Source: Pseudomonas sp. Irchel 3H7
GTDB lineage: Bacteria > Pseudomonadota > Gammaproteobacteria > Pseudomonadales > Pseudomonadaceae
Length of the DNA stretch: 64,000 bases
Direction of reading: 5' to 3'
NCBI RefSeq assembly: GCF_900187605.1
Contig: NZ_FYEA01000004.1
Location: forward strand, 186,001 to 250,000
Each line of letters begins with the position of its first letter. Position 1 is the stretch's first letter. Below, piece by piece: positions 18,101 through 29,682 of this stretch. The translations under genes and the position numbers were made by a program. The notes beneath the pieces are model-generated. The model did no database searches. It worked only from the letters and a program-made list of their open reading frames with translations, and had not been told where the DNA came from.

Positions 18101-20910
18101 TGACGCCAGTCAGCGACCTGCGCCAGGGTTTATACAACATGAAACTGCAGCGCAAGATCGACAACGTTCACGCCACCACCACCGGCCGCACCGAGATGAT
18201 TTCCGGCCTGATCTGGACGTGTGTCGAATGGGTCACCGCCATTGCCACTGCGCCCTTTCCGCTGTTGAGTCTGAGCACCGGCCTGCTGCTGGCATTCAAA
18301 GACGCCATGCTCGCTCTGCATGCTTATCGCCAGGGAAAAAACAGCGAAGCGTTCCAACATTTCCTCGGTTATCTGTTCAACAGTGCCGGTGCGGTATTGA
18401 CCGATCTGCGTCCCGCCCTGCGCTCACTCAATCCCGTCAACCGCCCCCTACGCCTGACCGCGGGCAGCGCCGCCAACGAGCAGGCGCGGGTCATGGCCCT
18501 GATCGATCAACTTGAACCCACTGCGCCGTCATCGGACATGCGACCGGTGGTTTATAAAGGCCGGCCGCTGTGGGCATCGCACAAGACTGATGCCGTCGGT
18601 CGTTACTTGCTCCATCGCCTGGACCCTGAAACCGGCAGATTTTTGTCGACCGGGATCCAGGCCATGCCCAACTCTGACGGCGTGATGGTGCGCAGTGGCG
18701 TGTCGGGCGGTGCACCGAAATACGAACCTGTGCCGCAGACACCCGGCCCGCACAAAGACTATGGCATGCCGCCCAAATACTGGGGCCGGATCGAAATGGT
18801 GATGAACCCGCAAACCAGAGAAGACATAATCAAAAAGGGTCAGGACTACATGGGTTCTTCACCCCAGCCCTATCTCTACGGCGCAGTCGAGGAACTCGCC
18901 TCCACACGCAAGACCTACCAGCAACAAGTCGAAAAACTGACCACGGATGCTACGCGTCACTTTGAACAACTCGCGCCTCTGCCTGTTCGCGCCGAAGTCC
19001 CCACTGTCGCCAGCGACACTTCATTTGCCCAGTTGATCGGCGGCAATGCCTTCACCCAAAAAAATCTGGTGATCGGAGCCGAGCCTGGCTCCATCGCCAG
19101 CAAACAGGTACTGATCAACGATATGGACGCGCTGATCGACAGGGGTTTCAAGTGCATCTATGTGGAATACCTGCCGGGCGACGTCTTCAACGTCAAACTG
19201 GAAAGGTTCAACCGAGGAAAATCCTGGAAGCACATCAAAACGCATCTGACCGCAGTCGATGCCGCGCTGGGCCATGGACCCGAAGCGCCATTTTCCTACG
19301 TGGCGCTGGTGCGCACGGCTCGAGAAAAGGGTTTGAAGGTCAAAGCACTGGACGCCTCGACCAGTTACAACCTGGACGGAGCCTTGCTGATGAGCGATGT
19401 TTCGCCACTGACCCAGCGCAACAACAGTGTCAGGAATTTCTACTCGTATAAAACCATAGCCGCCGATATGGCCGACGTACCTGACGAACGCTGGATTGCC
19501 CTGACCGACCACTCACGCATGACCACGTTTGATAACACGCCAGGTCTGGCCGACCTGCACGACGCCGTCGCGGTCCGTATCGAGGATATCGCAGCGGGGC
19601 AGCCTGCACGTATTGGTGTGGACTTACCCGGCGCCGCAGCCGGCGAAGCCACGGCCAAAGGCGATTATCATGTCGCCTTGGCCACGTCATACAAGGCCCG
19701 GCGGCCACTTCCTCAGCTACCAGAAGCTGACACCCCCAGCGCTCAGCATTTCAGCGAATTCGACATACCAGTGTCGATGCGTGACGACGTTGCTCAATTG
19801 CGCAGAGAACCCCACTCAATGGACCCCAGATACCGTCCGGCAGGACAAAAGCAGGCGCAGGCCTACGATGCCTTTCTCGCCAGCCGCGCACGCCTGGAGA
19901 AAACGGCGAGCGACGCTTTCACCGACTTCGTCCCCTCTCCTGGCGCCAAGTTGCCGCAGCTTGTCGATGGCACCGATTTCAAGGTTTTTTTAAGACAAAT
20001 GGCTGACGGTCGTCTGAATCTGGTGATCGGCGAAGCGCATCACCATGTATCGAGCAAGGCGCAAATCAAGATCTACATGAAGACACTAAAGGAAGCCGGG
20101 TACGAAACGTTGTATATGGAGCATCTGATGACCGATCTGCACCAGGCCGACCTGGATCGTTTTTACCGCACCCATCGCATGCCCGAGCGACTCAAGACTT
20201 TTCTGAGTGACCAGGATAGCGGCCACATGCCTCTCTACACCGGTAACGATACTTACACCGAGGTGGTTCAGGCAGCCGCGAAATACAACCTGCGTATCAG
20301 GGCCCTCGACTGCACCGCCAGCTACCATCTCGAAGGTTTATATGACCCGAGCCTGTCACGAAACCAGATGTTCAGTTATTTCGCGACCCAGGTGATCGAG
20401 GCCGACCAACTGGCACACGGCCCGCACAAATGGGTGGCCTTTGTCGGCAGCGCCCATACCAATTACAACCTGGGCGTGCCCGGCCTGGCCGATACCCTTG
20501 GGGCCGCCGGCCTGCATATACGTGATGCTGCGCCTGAAGTGGCCAGTGGTGTCCATCGCGGGGTGTGGGAAGTTTCGCAATCCCCCTCCGGCAGTGGCAC
20601 TTGGGCGTTACGCGGCGATTTTACGATGGAGGTCGCTGTTGCCGGAATGAACAAGGCTGCACCGGTTTTGCCTGTCGACCGGGGCAAACTGATCAAACCG
20701 GGCGACTTTCTGATCGAACATCCCAGCCCGGGCGAAACCACACTGGTGCACAAGTCCGGCACCGGCAACATCGTCACCACCCCCATCCAGGTGGATGACA
20801 AAGGCCTGCTTTACATTGATCGATGGGGCAAGAAAGACCTGCGTTTCAAGTATCTGCAGACGCTGATCAATATGCTTAAAGAGGACAAGGGCATGACGGC
20901 CGTAAGCTAA
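15181..20910 (+). CDS. giant toxin-like protein with two tandem TIKI/ChaN-like domains ('membrane-targeted effector domain' toxin type)
   Basis: About 1909 residues from the ATG at 15181 (GGAGG 8 nt upstream; a TTG at 15064 is less likely). The long N-terminal region resembles the large dermonecrotic-toxin-like (DUF6543-type) proteins of pseudomonads. A hydrophobic stretch at about 1006-1045 (PFPLLSLSTGLLLAF) may enter a membrane. Two homologous segments follow at about 1295-1470 and 1613-1785. The second has GEAHHH (1617-1622), YMEH (Glu1647) and GSAHTN (His1759), the catalytic-looking set of the TIKI/EreA/ChaN and Pasteurella toxin C2 fold. The first has GAEPGS, YVEY and an Arg at the last site. 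No signal peptide and no adjacent immunity or secretion gene is visible. Function and target are unknown; toxin assignment is by family resemblance. Confidence 0.6.
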   Translation: MSTSAVATPEEVRNDLNQIGHHLFKIEPPLLSEQPPTAEQAYLKRLNEQLNTYREHFLQRSRALYQALATSDLHSDAGKKLIATLKIRLNTQLINMDLRDLIDGKPAKTFLKYDAGFTAIGHEARQAVKDRLLHPQAGALLEKTTLGPMLRPAMYALQFGYQGITVELAGAFVITEKDRPRVSDLLTDQSVGYVVLFTPTRGIEYFDSLADLDSHLLDYLKKATGPDGFLHLLPTRYHNVGAAGIWPLQLTPIDSKPLFEHTYDALIDKRMQDIERALSFDDNPQQDVALLLAALDRAIAVSLPDLTQRLELRAQILFERHLRNSAPGWYRSASTMKQTELAQQAGNYHQARQTLLDLMGPAASLMALARHQWLECLSDDLEIDDLDPQNLHISTDRRVAGYGVFEHRRNLIDLSLRGPHTGDELSGSEFLSHTTLTYNDAPLPASYSDVTPAWLVEQALKLQPRIDFNHLQKEMQARSTIRPALEHMLDQRILALARTAVLQGHLFDSDLQLIRDLRSASDSRLRAATLALHGAQLQDLWVLRQSDSAGAVTRVLLCTPQAPRERQFQAFASELECQTHILGWAGHSDDANSMAGYLISRAPLRFRQSLHKVLSGLSLKPEDQEHKKVTFENSGNHLVCLRAMADHILATRIDDYDFGTPVWYRTTTIANRRKLSTLSEEAEGTSQAFARHKLSDSRFPGFEAFVHEQAKKSLNQLLKRPANDVDPDTVWAYSPLSIVRSATPEPVNYTRLYRDGYADGIGFLDEKFSRSARFKGPPGIDISHLTAQNVARSVRGVWIGERYTAKVKKDLQDPASEGYDFRRNTTLAITQRQMKYAALECRLQGHIASNDLVWLEQSIDSMGDTSRQRQKNYPIHRLMIDGEWVLDSWLFSHDKNPVLLYTPGAPDGVSFREARLFNYLLKQQDGMIEYFTRRVSVESQVRIRTFLEAAKNSLPEDINKTTSSLARYDSTRAVTPVSDLRQGLYNMKLQRKIDNVHATTTGRTEMISGLIWTCVEWVTAIATAPFPLLSLSTGLLLAFKDAMLALHAYRQGKNSEAFQHFLGYLFNSAGAVLTDLRPALRSLNPVNRPLRLTAGSAANEQARVMALIDQLEPTAPSSDMRPVVYKGRPLWASHKTDAVGRYLLHRLDPETGRFLSTGIQAMPNSDGVMVRSGVSGGAPKYEPVPQTPGPHKDYGMPPKYWGRIEMVMNPQTREDIIKKGQDYMGSSPQPYLYGAVEELASTRKTYQQQVEKLTTDATRHFEQLAPLPVRAEVPTVASDTSFAQLIGGNAFTQKNLVIGAEPGSIASKQVLINDMDALIDRGFKCIYVEYLPGDVFNVKLERFNRGKSWKHIKTHLTAVDAALGHGPEAPFSYVALVRTAREKGLKVKALDASTSYNLDGALLMSDVSPLTQRNNSVRNFYSYKTIAADMADVPDERWIALTDHSRMTTFDNTPGLADLHDAVAVRIEDIAAGQPARIGVDLPGAAAGEATAKGDYHVALATSYKARRPLPQLPEADTPSAQHFSEFDIPVSMRDDVAQLRREPHSMDPRYRPAGQKQAQAYDAFLASRARLEKTASDAFTDFVPSPGAKLPQLVDGTDFKVFLRQMADGRLNLVIGEAHHHVSSKAQIKIYMKTLKEAGYETLYMEHLMTDLHQADLDRFYRTHRMPERLKTFLSDQDSGHMPLYTGNDTYTEVVQAAAKYNLRIRALDCTASYHLEGLYDPSLSRNQMFSYFATQVIEADQLAHGPHKWVAFVGSAHTNYNLGVPGLADTLGAAGLHIRDAAPEVASGVHRGVWEVSQSPSGSGTWALRGDFTMEVAVAGMNKAAPVLPVDRGKLIKPGDFLIEHPSPGETTLVHKSGTGNIVTTPIQVDDKGLLYIDRWGKKDLRFKYLQTLINMLKEDKGMTAVS

Positions 20911-20921
20911 ATTACCGGCCA

Positions 20922-20956
20922 CAAAAAACCCGCTGAAATCACTCTCAGCGGGTTTC
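20922..20956. terminator. bidirectional intrinsic terminator
   Basis: A 10-bp stem AACCCGCTGA/TCAGCGGGTT with an 8-nt loop, A-rich on the left and T-rich on the right, lies between the convergent toxin gene and the yqfO-like gene. Confidence 0.85.
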
Positions 20957-20977
20957 CTGTTTCAGCAGCAAGAAAGA

Positions 20978-21289
20978 TCAGAAATCTTCCAGCCGCCACA
21001 CCTCATAAGCCGGTGTCTCGTAGGGATGAATGAGCTTCAACGCCGCTACAGCAGCAACGATCAACTCATCCGCCACCACCAGCTCAACCTTCCATTCCTC
21101 AACCCGCTCGATCTGCCCCGCTTCACCAATGAACGGCTGACTGCCGTCCAAAGGTCGAAACTGGCCAGACCCAAGCACCTGCCACGCACAGTGGTCATAG
21201 TCACCGATTCGCCCACCACCGGCAGCGAACACAGCCTCTTTGACCACCTCGACATGACTGTCGGGAACAAAAAAAGCGAGCTTGTACAC
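20978..21289 (-). CDS. YqfO/NIF3-like (CutA-like fold) small protein
   Basis: 103 residues. It matches the CutA-like insert domain found in YqfO/NIF3 proteins: MYKLAFFVPDSHVEVVKEAV at the start, AAGGGRIGDYDHCAWQVLGS in the middle and LIHPYETPAYEVW at the end. Here it is a free-standing protein. Its role is unknown; related domains bind metals or form trimers. It follows purL on the same strand with a 5-nt gap, so it is probably in the same transcript, and it ends at the terminator shared with the giant toxin gene. Confidence 0.85.
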   Translation of the reverse strand: MYKLAFFVPDSHVEVVKEAVFAAGGGRIGDYDHCAWQVLGSGQFRPLDGSQPFIGEAGQIERVEEWKVELVVADELIVAAVAALKLIHPYETPAYEVWRLEDF

Positions 21290-21294
21290 AGGCC

Positions 21295-24200
21295 TTAGTT
21301 AACCCAGACGCGCGCGTTACGGAACATGCGCATCCACGGTGCATCTTCGTTCCAGTCTTCCGAACGCCACGAGTTCTGCACGGCACGGAACACACGCTCC
21401 GGGTGCGGCATCATGATCGTCACACGGCCATCACGGCTGGTGAGACCGGTAATCCCGCGCGGCGAGCCGTTCGGGTTGGCCGGATAACGCTCGGTGACCT
21501 TGCCGTGGTTGTCGACAAAACGCATCGCCACGCAACCCGACAGATCGGCTTCCAGCAGTGCTTCTTCGCTGGAGAATTCGGCGTGACCTTCACCGTGAGC
21601 AATGGCGATCGGCATACGCGAACCGGCCATGCCCTGCAGGAAGATCGAGTTCGATTCCTGAACCTGAACCATCGCCACACGGGCTTCGAACTGCTCGGAA
21701 CGGTTGCGCACGAAGTGCGGCCAGAACTCGCTGCCCGGGATCAGCTCGTGCAGGTTGGACATCATCTGGCAACCGTTGCACACGCCGAGGGTGAAGCTGT
21801 CGTTACGCTCGAAGAAGCCTTGGAACGCATCGCGGGCGCGGCTGTTGAACAGTGCCGATTTGGCCCAGCCCTCACCGGCACCGAGCACGTCGCCGTAGGA
21901 GAAACCACCGCAGGCCACCAGACCTTTGAACTCGTTCAGGTCGACACGGCCGGCGAGAATGTCGCTCATGTGCACGTCGATCGCGTTGAAACCGGCACGG
22001 TCGAACGCGGCAGCCATCTCCACCTGACCGTTGACGCCCTGCTCACGCAGCACGGCAACCTGTGGACGGATGCCTTTCTTGATGTAAGGCGCGGCGATGT
22101 CTTGGTTGACGTCGTAGCTGAGCTTGACGCTCAGGCCCGGGTTGTCTTCTTCCAGCAGCACGTCGAACTCTTGCTCGGCGCAGTCGGCGTTGTCACGCAG
22201 ACGCTGGATCTGGTAGCTGGTTTCAGCCCAGGTACGTTGCAGCAGACGACGCTGGCCTTCGAACACGGTGGCACCGTTGAAGGTGATGTTGATCTGGCCA
22301 TTGTTGATCGGCTGACCGATCACCGACACGCAGTCGCCCAGACCGGCCGCGCTGAATTGCGCGAGGATGTCTGGCGTGGCGTCCTGACGAACCTGGATCA
22401 CCGCACCCAGTTCTTCGTTGAACAGGATCGCAGCGATTTCGGACGAGGACTCGGCAACGCTGTCGAGGTTCAGGCTCAGACCGCAGTGGCCGGCGAAGGC
22501 CATTTCCACTACAGAAGTCAGCAGACCACCGTCGGAACGGTCGTGGTAAGCCAGCAGGTGACCGTCGGCGTTGAGGCCTTGGATCACCGCGAAGAAGGCT
22601 TTCAGGTCTTCGGCGTCATCGACGTCCGGCGCGTGTTTGCCGAGCTTGCCGTGTACCTGTGCAAGGATCGAAGCGCCCATACGGTTCTGACCGCGACCGA
22701 GGTCGATCAGGATCAGGTCGGTGGTGCCCTTGTCCATGCGCAGTTCCGGGGTCAGGGTCTGACGGATGTCAGCCACTGGCGCGAAACCGGTCACGATCAG
22801 CGACATCGGCGAGGTCACGGTTTTTTCTTCGCCGTTATCGTTCCAGCGAGTGGCCATGGACATCGAGTCCTTGCCCACCGGAATGGTGATGCCCAGCTCA
22901 GGGCACAGTTCCATACCGACCGCTTTCACGGTGTCGTACAGACGCGCGTCTTCGCCCGGGTGACCGGCAGCGGACATCCAGTTCGCCGACAGTTTGATGT
23001 CGGAGATCTTGTTGATGCGCGAAGCAGCGATATTGGTCAGGGTTTCGCCGATGGCCATGCGGCCCGACGCCGGAGCATCCAGCAATGCCAGCGGAGTGCG
23101 CTCGCCCATCGCCATGGCTTCACCGGTGTAAACGTCGAAACTGGTAGCGGTGACGGCAACGTCGGCCACCGGAACCTGCCACGGGCCAACCATTTGGTCA
23201 CGGGCAACCAGGCCGGTGATGGTGCGGTCGCCGATGGTGATCAGGAAGCTCTTGCTCGCCACGGCCGGGTGATGCAGAACGCGCTCGATGGATTCGGTGA
23301 TGTCGAGGTTCGACGGATCGAAGTCATCGCCCAGCTCAGCTTCACGAACCACCGAACGGTGCATGCGCGGTGCTTTGCCCAGCAACACTTCCAGTGGCAT
23401 GTCCACCGGGTTGTTGCCGAAGTGGCTGTCGGTCACGGTCAGTTGCGGCTCGGCAGTCGCCTCGCCCACTACGGCAAACGGGCAGCGCTCGCGTTCGCAG
23501 ATCGCCTGGAAGCGCTCGAAGTCTTCCGGGCCGACCGCCAGAACGTAACGTTCCTGGGATTCGTTGGACCAGATTTCGTGCGGGGCCATACCCGGCTCGT
23601 CGTTTGGAATGTTGCGCAGTTCGAAACGGCCACCGCGATCGCCGTCGTTGACCAGTTCCGGGAAAGCGTTGGACAGACCGCCCGCGCCGACGTCGTGGAT
23701 GAAGCTGATCGGGTTTTTGTCACCCAGTTGCCAGCAACGGTCGATGACTTCCTGGCAGCGACGCTCCATTTCAGGGTTTTCACGCTGTACGGAAGCGAAG
23801 TCGAGATCCGCCGAGCTGGTGCCGGTGGCCATCGAGGAAGCCGCGCCGCCGCCCAGACCGATGAGCATCGCCGGGCCGCCGAGCACGATCAGCTTGGAGC
23901 CAACGACGATCTCGCCTTTCTTGACGTGTTCTTCGCGGATGTTGCCCATGCCGCCAGCGAGCATGATCGGCTTGTGGTAACCACGAACTTCGTCACCGTG
24001 CGGGGTGGTGATCGACTGTTCGAAGGTACGGAAGTAGCCAGTCAGGGCCGGACGACCGAATTCGTTGTTGAACGCGGCGCCGCCGAGCGGGCCTTCGATC
24101 ATGATATCCAGCGCGGTAACGATGCGCTCAGGCTTGCCGTACGGCACTTCCCACGGCTGTTCGAAGCCCGGGATCTGCAGGTTGGACACGGTGAAACCGG

Positions 24201-25191
24201 TCAGGCCGGCTTTTGGCTTGGCGCCACGACCGGTTGCACCTTCATCACGGATCTCGCCACCGGAACCGGTCGACGCGCCCGGGAACGGAGCGATCGCGGT
24301 CGGGTGGTTGTGGGTTTCAACCTTCATCAGGATGTGCACCGGCTCCTGCACCGCGCCGTACTGGCGGGTTTCAGGATTCGGGAAGAAACGGCCGGCAACG
24401 TTGCCGACGATCACCGAGGCGTTGTCCTTATAAGCCGACAGAACGCCTTCGCTGTGCATCACGTAGGTGTTCTTGATCATGCCGAACAGGCTTTTTTCCT
24501 GGTTCTCGCCATCAATATCCCAACTGGCGTTGAAGATCTTGTGGCGGCAGTGCTCGGAGTTGGCCTGGGCGAACATCATCAGTTCGATGTCGTGCGGGTT
24601 GCGCTTGAGGCCGTTGAAGGCGTTGACCAGATAGTCGATCTCGTCTTCGGCCAGGGCCAGGCCCAGCTCGGTGTTGGCTTTTTCCAGCGCGGCGCGACCA
24701 CCACCAAGGATGTCGATTGCAGTCAGCGGCTTCGGCTCGGCGTGGCTGAACAGACCGGCGGCCTGTTCGAGGTTGGCCAGCACGATTTGCGTCATGCGGT
24801 CATGCAGTACATCGGCAATCTGCTGGGCTTCGGCTTCGCTGAACTGACCGGCAACGTAGAAGGCGATACCGCGCTCCAGACGCTGGATCTTGCTCAGGCC
24901 GCAGTTGCGGGCGATGTCGCTGGCCTTGCTCGACCATGGCGAGATGGTGCCGAAACGCGGCAACACCAGAAACAGACGACCGGTCGGCTCTTGTACCGGA
25001 ACGCTTGGGCCGTACTTCAGAAGGCGCGCTAGCACCTGCTGTTCGTCGCCGGTCAGGACGCCGGTGACTTCGGCGAAGTGAGCGAATTCAGCATACAGGC
25101 CACTGACAGCTGGAACCTTCTGGCTCAGTTGCTCAAGGAGTTTGCTGTGGCGAAAGGCAGAAAGGGCAGGAGCGCCGCGCAGGATCAACAT
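21295..25191 (-). CDS. purL: phosphoribosylformylglycinamidine synthase
   Basis: 1298 residues, the large single-chain form of gamma-proteobacteria. It converts FGAR, glutamine and ATP to FGAM in purine synthesis. The AIR-synthase-like halves are visible ([52 protein letters not shown]), and the C-terminal glutaminase domain carries the nucleophile in [13 protein letters not shown] and [10 protein letters not shown]. The start gives the usual [15 protein letters not shown]-terminus. It diverges from mltF across 285 nt that must hold both promoters; I recognise no operator there. Confidence 0.98.
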   Translation of the reverse strand: MLILRGAPALSAFRHSKLLEQLSQKVPAVSGLYAEFAHFAEVTGVLTGDEQQVLARLLKYGPSVPVQEPTGRLFLVLPRFGTISPWSSKASDIARNCGLSKIQRLERGIAFYVAGQFSEAEAQQIADVLHDRMTQIVLANLEQAAGLFSHAEPKPLTAIDILGGGRAALEKANTELGLALAEDEIDYLVNAFNGLKRNPHDIELMMFAQANSEHCRHKIFNASWDIDGENQEKSLFGMIKNTYVMHSEGVLSAYKDNASVIVGNVAGRFFPNPETRQYGAVQEPVHILMKVETHNHPTAIAPFPGASTGSGGEIRDEGATGRGAKPKAGLTGFTVSNLQIPGFEQPWEVPYGKPERIVTALDIMIEGPLGGAAFNNEFGRPALTGYFRTFEQSITTPHGDEVRGYHKPIMLAGGMGNIREEHVKKGEIVVGSKLIVLGGPAMLIGLGGGAASSMATGTSSADLDFASVQRENPEMERRCQEVIDRCWQLGDKNPISFIHDVGAGGLSNAFPELVNDGDRGGRFELRNIPNDEPGMAPHEIWSNESQERYVLAVGPEDFERFQAICERERCPFAVVGEATAEPQLTVTDSHFGNNPVDMPLEVLLGKAPRMHRSVVREAELGDDFDPSNLDITESIERVLHHPAVASKSFLITIGDRTITGLVARDQMVGPWQVPVADVAVTATSFDVYTGEAMAMGERTPLALLDAPASGRMAIGETLTNIAASRINKISDIKLSANWMSAAGHPGEDARLYDTVKAVGMELCPELGITIPVGKDSMSMATRWNDNGEEKTVTSPMSLIVTGFAPVADIRQTLTPELRMDKGTTDLILIDLGRGQNRMGASILAQVHGKLGKHAPDVDDAEDLKAFFAVIQGLNADGHLLAYHDRSDGGLLTSVVEMAFAGHCGLSLNLDSVAESSSEIAAILFNEELGAVIQVRQDATPDILAQFSAAGLGDCVSVIGQPINNGQINITFNGATVFEGQRRLLQRTWAETSYQIQRLRDNADCAEQEFDVLLEEDNPGLSVKLSYDVNQDIAAPYIKKGIRPQVAVLREQGVNGQVEMAAAFDRAGFNAIDVHMSDILAGRVDLNEFKGLVACGGFSYGDVLGAGEGWAKSALFNSRARDAFQGFFERNDSFTLGVCNGCQMMSNLHELIPGSEFWPHFVRNRSEQFEARVAMVQVQESNSIFLQGMAGSRMPIAIAHGEGHAEFSSEEALLEADLSGCVAMRFVDNHGKVTERYPANPNGSPRGITGLTSRDGRVTIMMPHPERVFRAVQNSWRSEDWNEDAPWMRMFRNARVWVN

Positions 25192-25410
25192 CTTCGGGAC
25201 AGCCTCGGGAAGGGGTGTGCTTTGAGGCCGTGCATTCTAGCCTAAACCGCCCTCAACATCACCCGAAACGCTACGCACGGTTGCACTCGGGTATCAATCT
25301 GTGTTTCCGACTTCAGAGTCAGGTAAATCAATCATTCAGAGGCCGCTTATTTTTACTGTAACAAAAAGCCGTAAAGGCCCGTTTCTGTGGGGTTTCGTCC
25401 GGTTTTGTGA

Positions 25411-26937
<1,527 letters not shown>

Positions 26938-26942
26938 AAGCA

Positions 26943-27018
26943 TAAGATCGCAACCTTCGGCAGCTCCTACAGGGTTATGCGTACACCTGTAGCTGCCGAA
27001 GGCTGCGATCTTTTGATC
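26943..27018. repeat. REP pair (family A, inverted, imperfect)
   Basis: agatcgcaaccttcggcagc faces gctgccgaaggctgcgatct. The right copy lacks the 'ggagc' run (it reads tgtagctgccg), a deletion compared with other copies. It sits between the convergent mltF and pdxJ genes. Confidence 0.88.
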
Positions 27019-27765
27019 TTAGCCCTTGAGAGCGGCCGCCAGAATCAGCGCCTTCATTTCCGATACTGCAGACTTGAAGCCGACGAACAACGCATGTGCC
27101 ACCAGCGCATGGCCGATGTTCAGTTCGTTGATACCCTTGATTGCCGCTACGGCTTCAACGTTGTGGTAATGCAAGCCGTGACCCGCGTTAACGATCAGGC
27201 CCTGAGCCAGACCAAACGCCACACCGTCCGCCACACGCTTCAATTCTTCAGCCACTTCGGTCGGGGTTTCGGCATCGGCGTAACGACCGGTGTGCAACTC
27301 GATGGCTGGAGCGCCAACACGCTTCGACGCCGCAATCTGACGCTCGTCGGCATCGATGAACAGCGACACTTCGCTGCCGATCTTCGACAGACGTTCAACT
27401 GCTGCCTTGATGCGCTCTTCCTGCCCCGCTACATCCAGACCGCCTTCAGTGGTCAGTTCCTGACGGGTTTCCGGGACCAGGCAAATGTGCGCCGGACGGA
27501 TGCGTTCGGCGAACGCCATCATTTCTTCGGTAACGCCCATTTCAAAGTTCATGCGGGTTTGCAGCACATCCTTGAGCAGCAGTACGTCGCGCTCCTGAAT
27601 GTGCCGGCGGTCTTCACGCAGGTGCACGGTAATGCCATCAGCGCCCGCCTCTTCCGCGTCCAGCGCAGCCTTGACCGGATCCGGGTAGCGCGTGCCACGG
27701 GCCTGACGCAGGGTGGCGACGTGGTCGATGTTCACGCCAAGAAGAATGCGATTACTGGTGGTCAC
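27019..27765 (-). CDS. pdxJ: pyridoxine 5'-phosphate synthase
   Basis: 248 residues, full length. It condenses 1-deoxyxylulose-5-phosphate with 3-amino-2-oxopropyl phosphate to give pyridoxine 5'-phosphate (vitamin B6 pathway). A TIM barrel is indicated by [56 protein letters not shown], and [16 protein letters not shown]. It is the last gene of the lepA-lepB-rnc-era-recO-pdxJ series. A 161-bp palindromic element now separates it from recO. Confidence 0.97.
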   Translation of the reverse strand: MTTSNRILLGVNIDHVATLRQARGTRYPDPVKAALDAEEAGADGITVHLREDRRHIQERDVLLLKDVLQTRMNFEMGVTEEMMAFAERIRPAHICLVPETRQELTTEGGLDVAGQEERIKAAVERLSKIGSEVSLFIDADERQIAASKRVGAPAIELHTGRYADAETPTEVAEELKRVADGVAFGLAQGLIVNAGHGLHYHNVEAVAAIKGINELNIGHALVAHALFVGFKSAVSEMKALILAAALKG

Positions 27766-27813
27766 GGATGCGCGCTCCTGAAGAAAAAGATTCGGCGCAC
27801 AGCATACACGGTG

Positions 27814-27974
27814 AAGGGTCTGTTTACGTCTGGGCGCGGCGGCAACGGGATGCTGGCTGAGTGCAGGGCAAGGCGCGAGGAACGAAGTTTGGTTGCGCCA
27901 AATGAGTTCCGAGCAACGCGGCCCTGCGCACAGCCAGCGCCCGTTGCGCCGCTTCCAGACGTAAACAGACCCTT
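27814..27974. repeat. 161-bp nested palindrome (MITE-like element A)
   Basis: AAGGGTCTGTTTACGTCTGG at the left end is exactly repeated in reverse at the right end (CCAGACGTAAACAGACCCTT). Imperfect pairing continues through about 50 nt per arm. Inside is a second hairpin (27862-27927, tgcagggcaaggcgcgag ... gagcaacgcggccctgc) shared with the element at 35758-35823. It fills the recO-pdxJ gap, and its right end covers the first two bases of the recO stop codon complement. No open reading frame of note. Confidence 0.8.
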
Positions 27975-28662
27975 AGGGCTTGCGAAACAGCTCACGACTG
28001 ACGAGAGGGCGACCGCCCAAATGAACGGCCAAGGCCTGCCGCATCAAGCGCTTGGCGGCGGACAGCGCACCGGGCGCGGTCCAGTCGGCTTCGGCCATGG
28101 CCAGTAATTCGACGCCGTTGAACAGGCCCGGCTGCAGCAGGAAAACCCGTTCAAGCCCCGCATCCACTTGCAGACGATAGAGACCGTCTGGCGCGACGGG
28201 CTCGCCATGGACGTCGGTATTCAACGAAAAGCCGTAACCGAGATCGTCCAACAGTCGCCACTCGAAGGAGCGCAGCAATGGCTCCAGCGGTCGACCTTCA
28301 GCCAGCGCTAGCAAAGTCGCGGCGTAGTGATCGAATACGCCCGGATGCGGGTCTTCAGCGGGCAGCAAACGAATCAGCAACTCATTGAGATAGAGACCGC
28401 TGAACAGCGCTTCGCCGTTGAGCCAGGCAGAGGTGCCAGAACCCTCCATGCGCCCGACATTCTTCAGCTCGCCCTTGCCGCGGAACTCCACTTCCAGCGA
28501 CACGAACGGCCGCGCCAATGTCCCGGCCTTGCCCCGCGCACTGCGCAACACCGCCCGCAGCCGACCTTGCGGCGTGAGGAAATCCACCAACGCACTGGTT
28601 TCGCGGTAGGCGCGAGAATGCAGGACGTAGGCGGGTTGGGCAGGAGGCGGGTTTTGCGACAT
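27973..28662 (-). CDS. recO: DNA repair protein RecO
   Basis: 229 residues. The N-terminal OB fold begins [20 protein letters not shown], and a helical region follows ([36 protein letters not shown]). RecO binds single-stranded DNA and works with RecR and RecF to load RecA at gaps. It is downstream of era in the conserved order, separated from it by a REP pair. The stop codon TAA lies at the very edge of palindromic element A, so the insertion ends at or within the last codon. Confidence 0.95.
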   Translation of the reverse strand: MSQNPPPAQPAYVLHSRAYRETSALVDFLTPQGRLRAVLRSARGKAGTLARPFVSLEVEFRGKGELKNVGRMEGSGTSAWLNGEALFSGLYLNELLIRLLPAEDPHPGVFDHYAATLLALAEGRPLEPLLRSFEWRLLDDLGYGFSLNTDVHGEPVAPDGLYRLQVDAGLERVFLLQPGLFNGVELLAMAEADWTAPGALSAAKRLMRQALAVHLGGRPLVSRELFRKP

Positions 28663-28689
28663 GACGTTTTTCCCGGTCGGGATTGCAAA

Positions 28690-28768
28690 AAAAGATCGCA
28701 GCCTTCGACAGCTCCTACAGGTGTAAACAAGACATTGTAGGAGCTGCCGAAGGCTGCGATCTTTTGAT
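28690..28768. repeat. REP pair (family A, inverted)
   Basis: aaagatcgcagccttcgaca...ctcctac faces gtaggagctgccgaaggctg...atctttt, located between recO and era on their shared transcript path. Confidence 0.9.
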
Positions 28769-28779
28769 CTTCGAATCGC

Positions 28780-29682
28780 TTACAGGTCGCCGTAACCCAG
28801 CGAACGCAGCGCACGCTCGTCGTCGGACCAGCCGCCCTTCACCTTGACCCACAGGTTGAGCATGATCTTGGAGTCGAACAGCAGCTCCATGTCCTTGCGC
28901 GCTTCGGTGCCGATGCGCTTGATACGCTCGCCCTTGTCGCCAATGATGATCTTCTTCTGGCCGTCACGTTCAACGAGGATCAAGGCGTGGATGTGCAGGG
29001 TTTTGCCCTGCTGCTTGAACTCTTCGATCTCGACGGTGATCTGGTACGGCAGCTCAGCGCCCATCTGGCGCATGATTTTCTCGCGCACCAGTTCAGCGGC
29101 GAGGAAACGGCTGCTGCGGTCGGTGATCTGGTCTTCCGGAAAGAAGTGATCGTTCTCCGGCAGATGATCGGCAATGACCTTTTCCAGCGCGTCAAGGTTG
29201 TGCCCGTGTTGCGCCGAAATCGGAATGATCTGCGCGTTCGGCAGTTGTTCCTGCAACCAGCTCAGGTGCGGCATCAGCTCGGCTTTGTCTTCGATGCGGT
29301 CGGTCTTGTTCAGCGCGACGATCAGCGGACCCGTCACGTACTGCACGCGTTCAAGAACCATCTGGTCTTCGTCGGTCCACTTGGTGCGATCGACCACGAA
29401 GATCACCACGTCGACGTCTTTCAACGCCGCCGAAGCGGTTTTGTTCATGTAGCGGTTCAGGGCCTTTTCGCCACCCTTGTGCATGCCGGGGGTGTCGACG
29501 TAGATCGCCTGCACGTCACCTTCGGTTTTGATCCCGAGCATATTGTGGCGAGTGGTCTGCGGCTTGCGCGAAGTGATCGCGAGCTTCTGGCCAAGGATGT
29601 GGTTCAGCAACGTGGACTTGCCAACGTTGGGACGGCCGACGATGGCAACATAGCCACAGCGAGTTGCGTTTGTATCAGTCAT
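28780..29682 (-). CDS. era: GTPase Era, 16S rRNA-binding ribosome-assembly factor
   Basis: 300 residues from the ATG at 29682. G1 is GRPNVGKS (residues 16-23), G3 is DTPGMHKGG, and G4 is NKTD; the C-terminal KH domain contains [20 protein letters not shown]. Era binds the 3' end of 16S rRNA during 30S maturation and associates with the inner membrane. The start overlaps the end of rnc by 8 nt, indicating coupling; two upstream in-frame ATGs (29688, 29706) would add residues not seen in the family. A REP pair follows its stop. Confidence 0.97.
   Translation of the reverse strand: MTDTNATRCGYVAIVGRPNVGKSTLLNHILGQKLAITSRKPQTTRHNMLGIKTEGDVQAIYVDTPGMHKGGEKALNRYMNKTASAALKDVDVVIFVVDRTKWTDEDQMVLERVQYVTGPLIVALNKTDRIEDKAELMPHLSWLQEQLPNAQIIPISAQHGHNLDALEKVIADHLPENDHFFPEDQITDRSSRFLAAELVREKIMRQMGAELPYQITVEIEEFKQQGKTLHIHALILVERDGQKKIIIGDKGERIKRIGTEARKDMELLFDSKIMLNLWVKVKGGWSDDERALRSLGYGDL

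Noticed and set aside
21403..25032. A 1209-codon open frame on the plus strand, and similar long frames opposite lepA (31430-33256), valS (38487-41546) and nagE (13260-15083).
   Set aside because: They lie exactly antisense to well-identified genes, have shadow-frame amino-acid composition, and match no family; high GC at third positions keeps antisense frames open.
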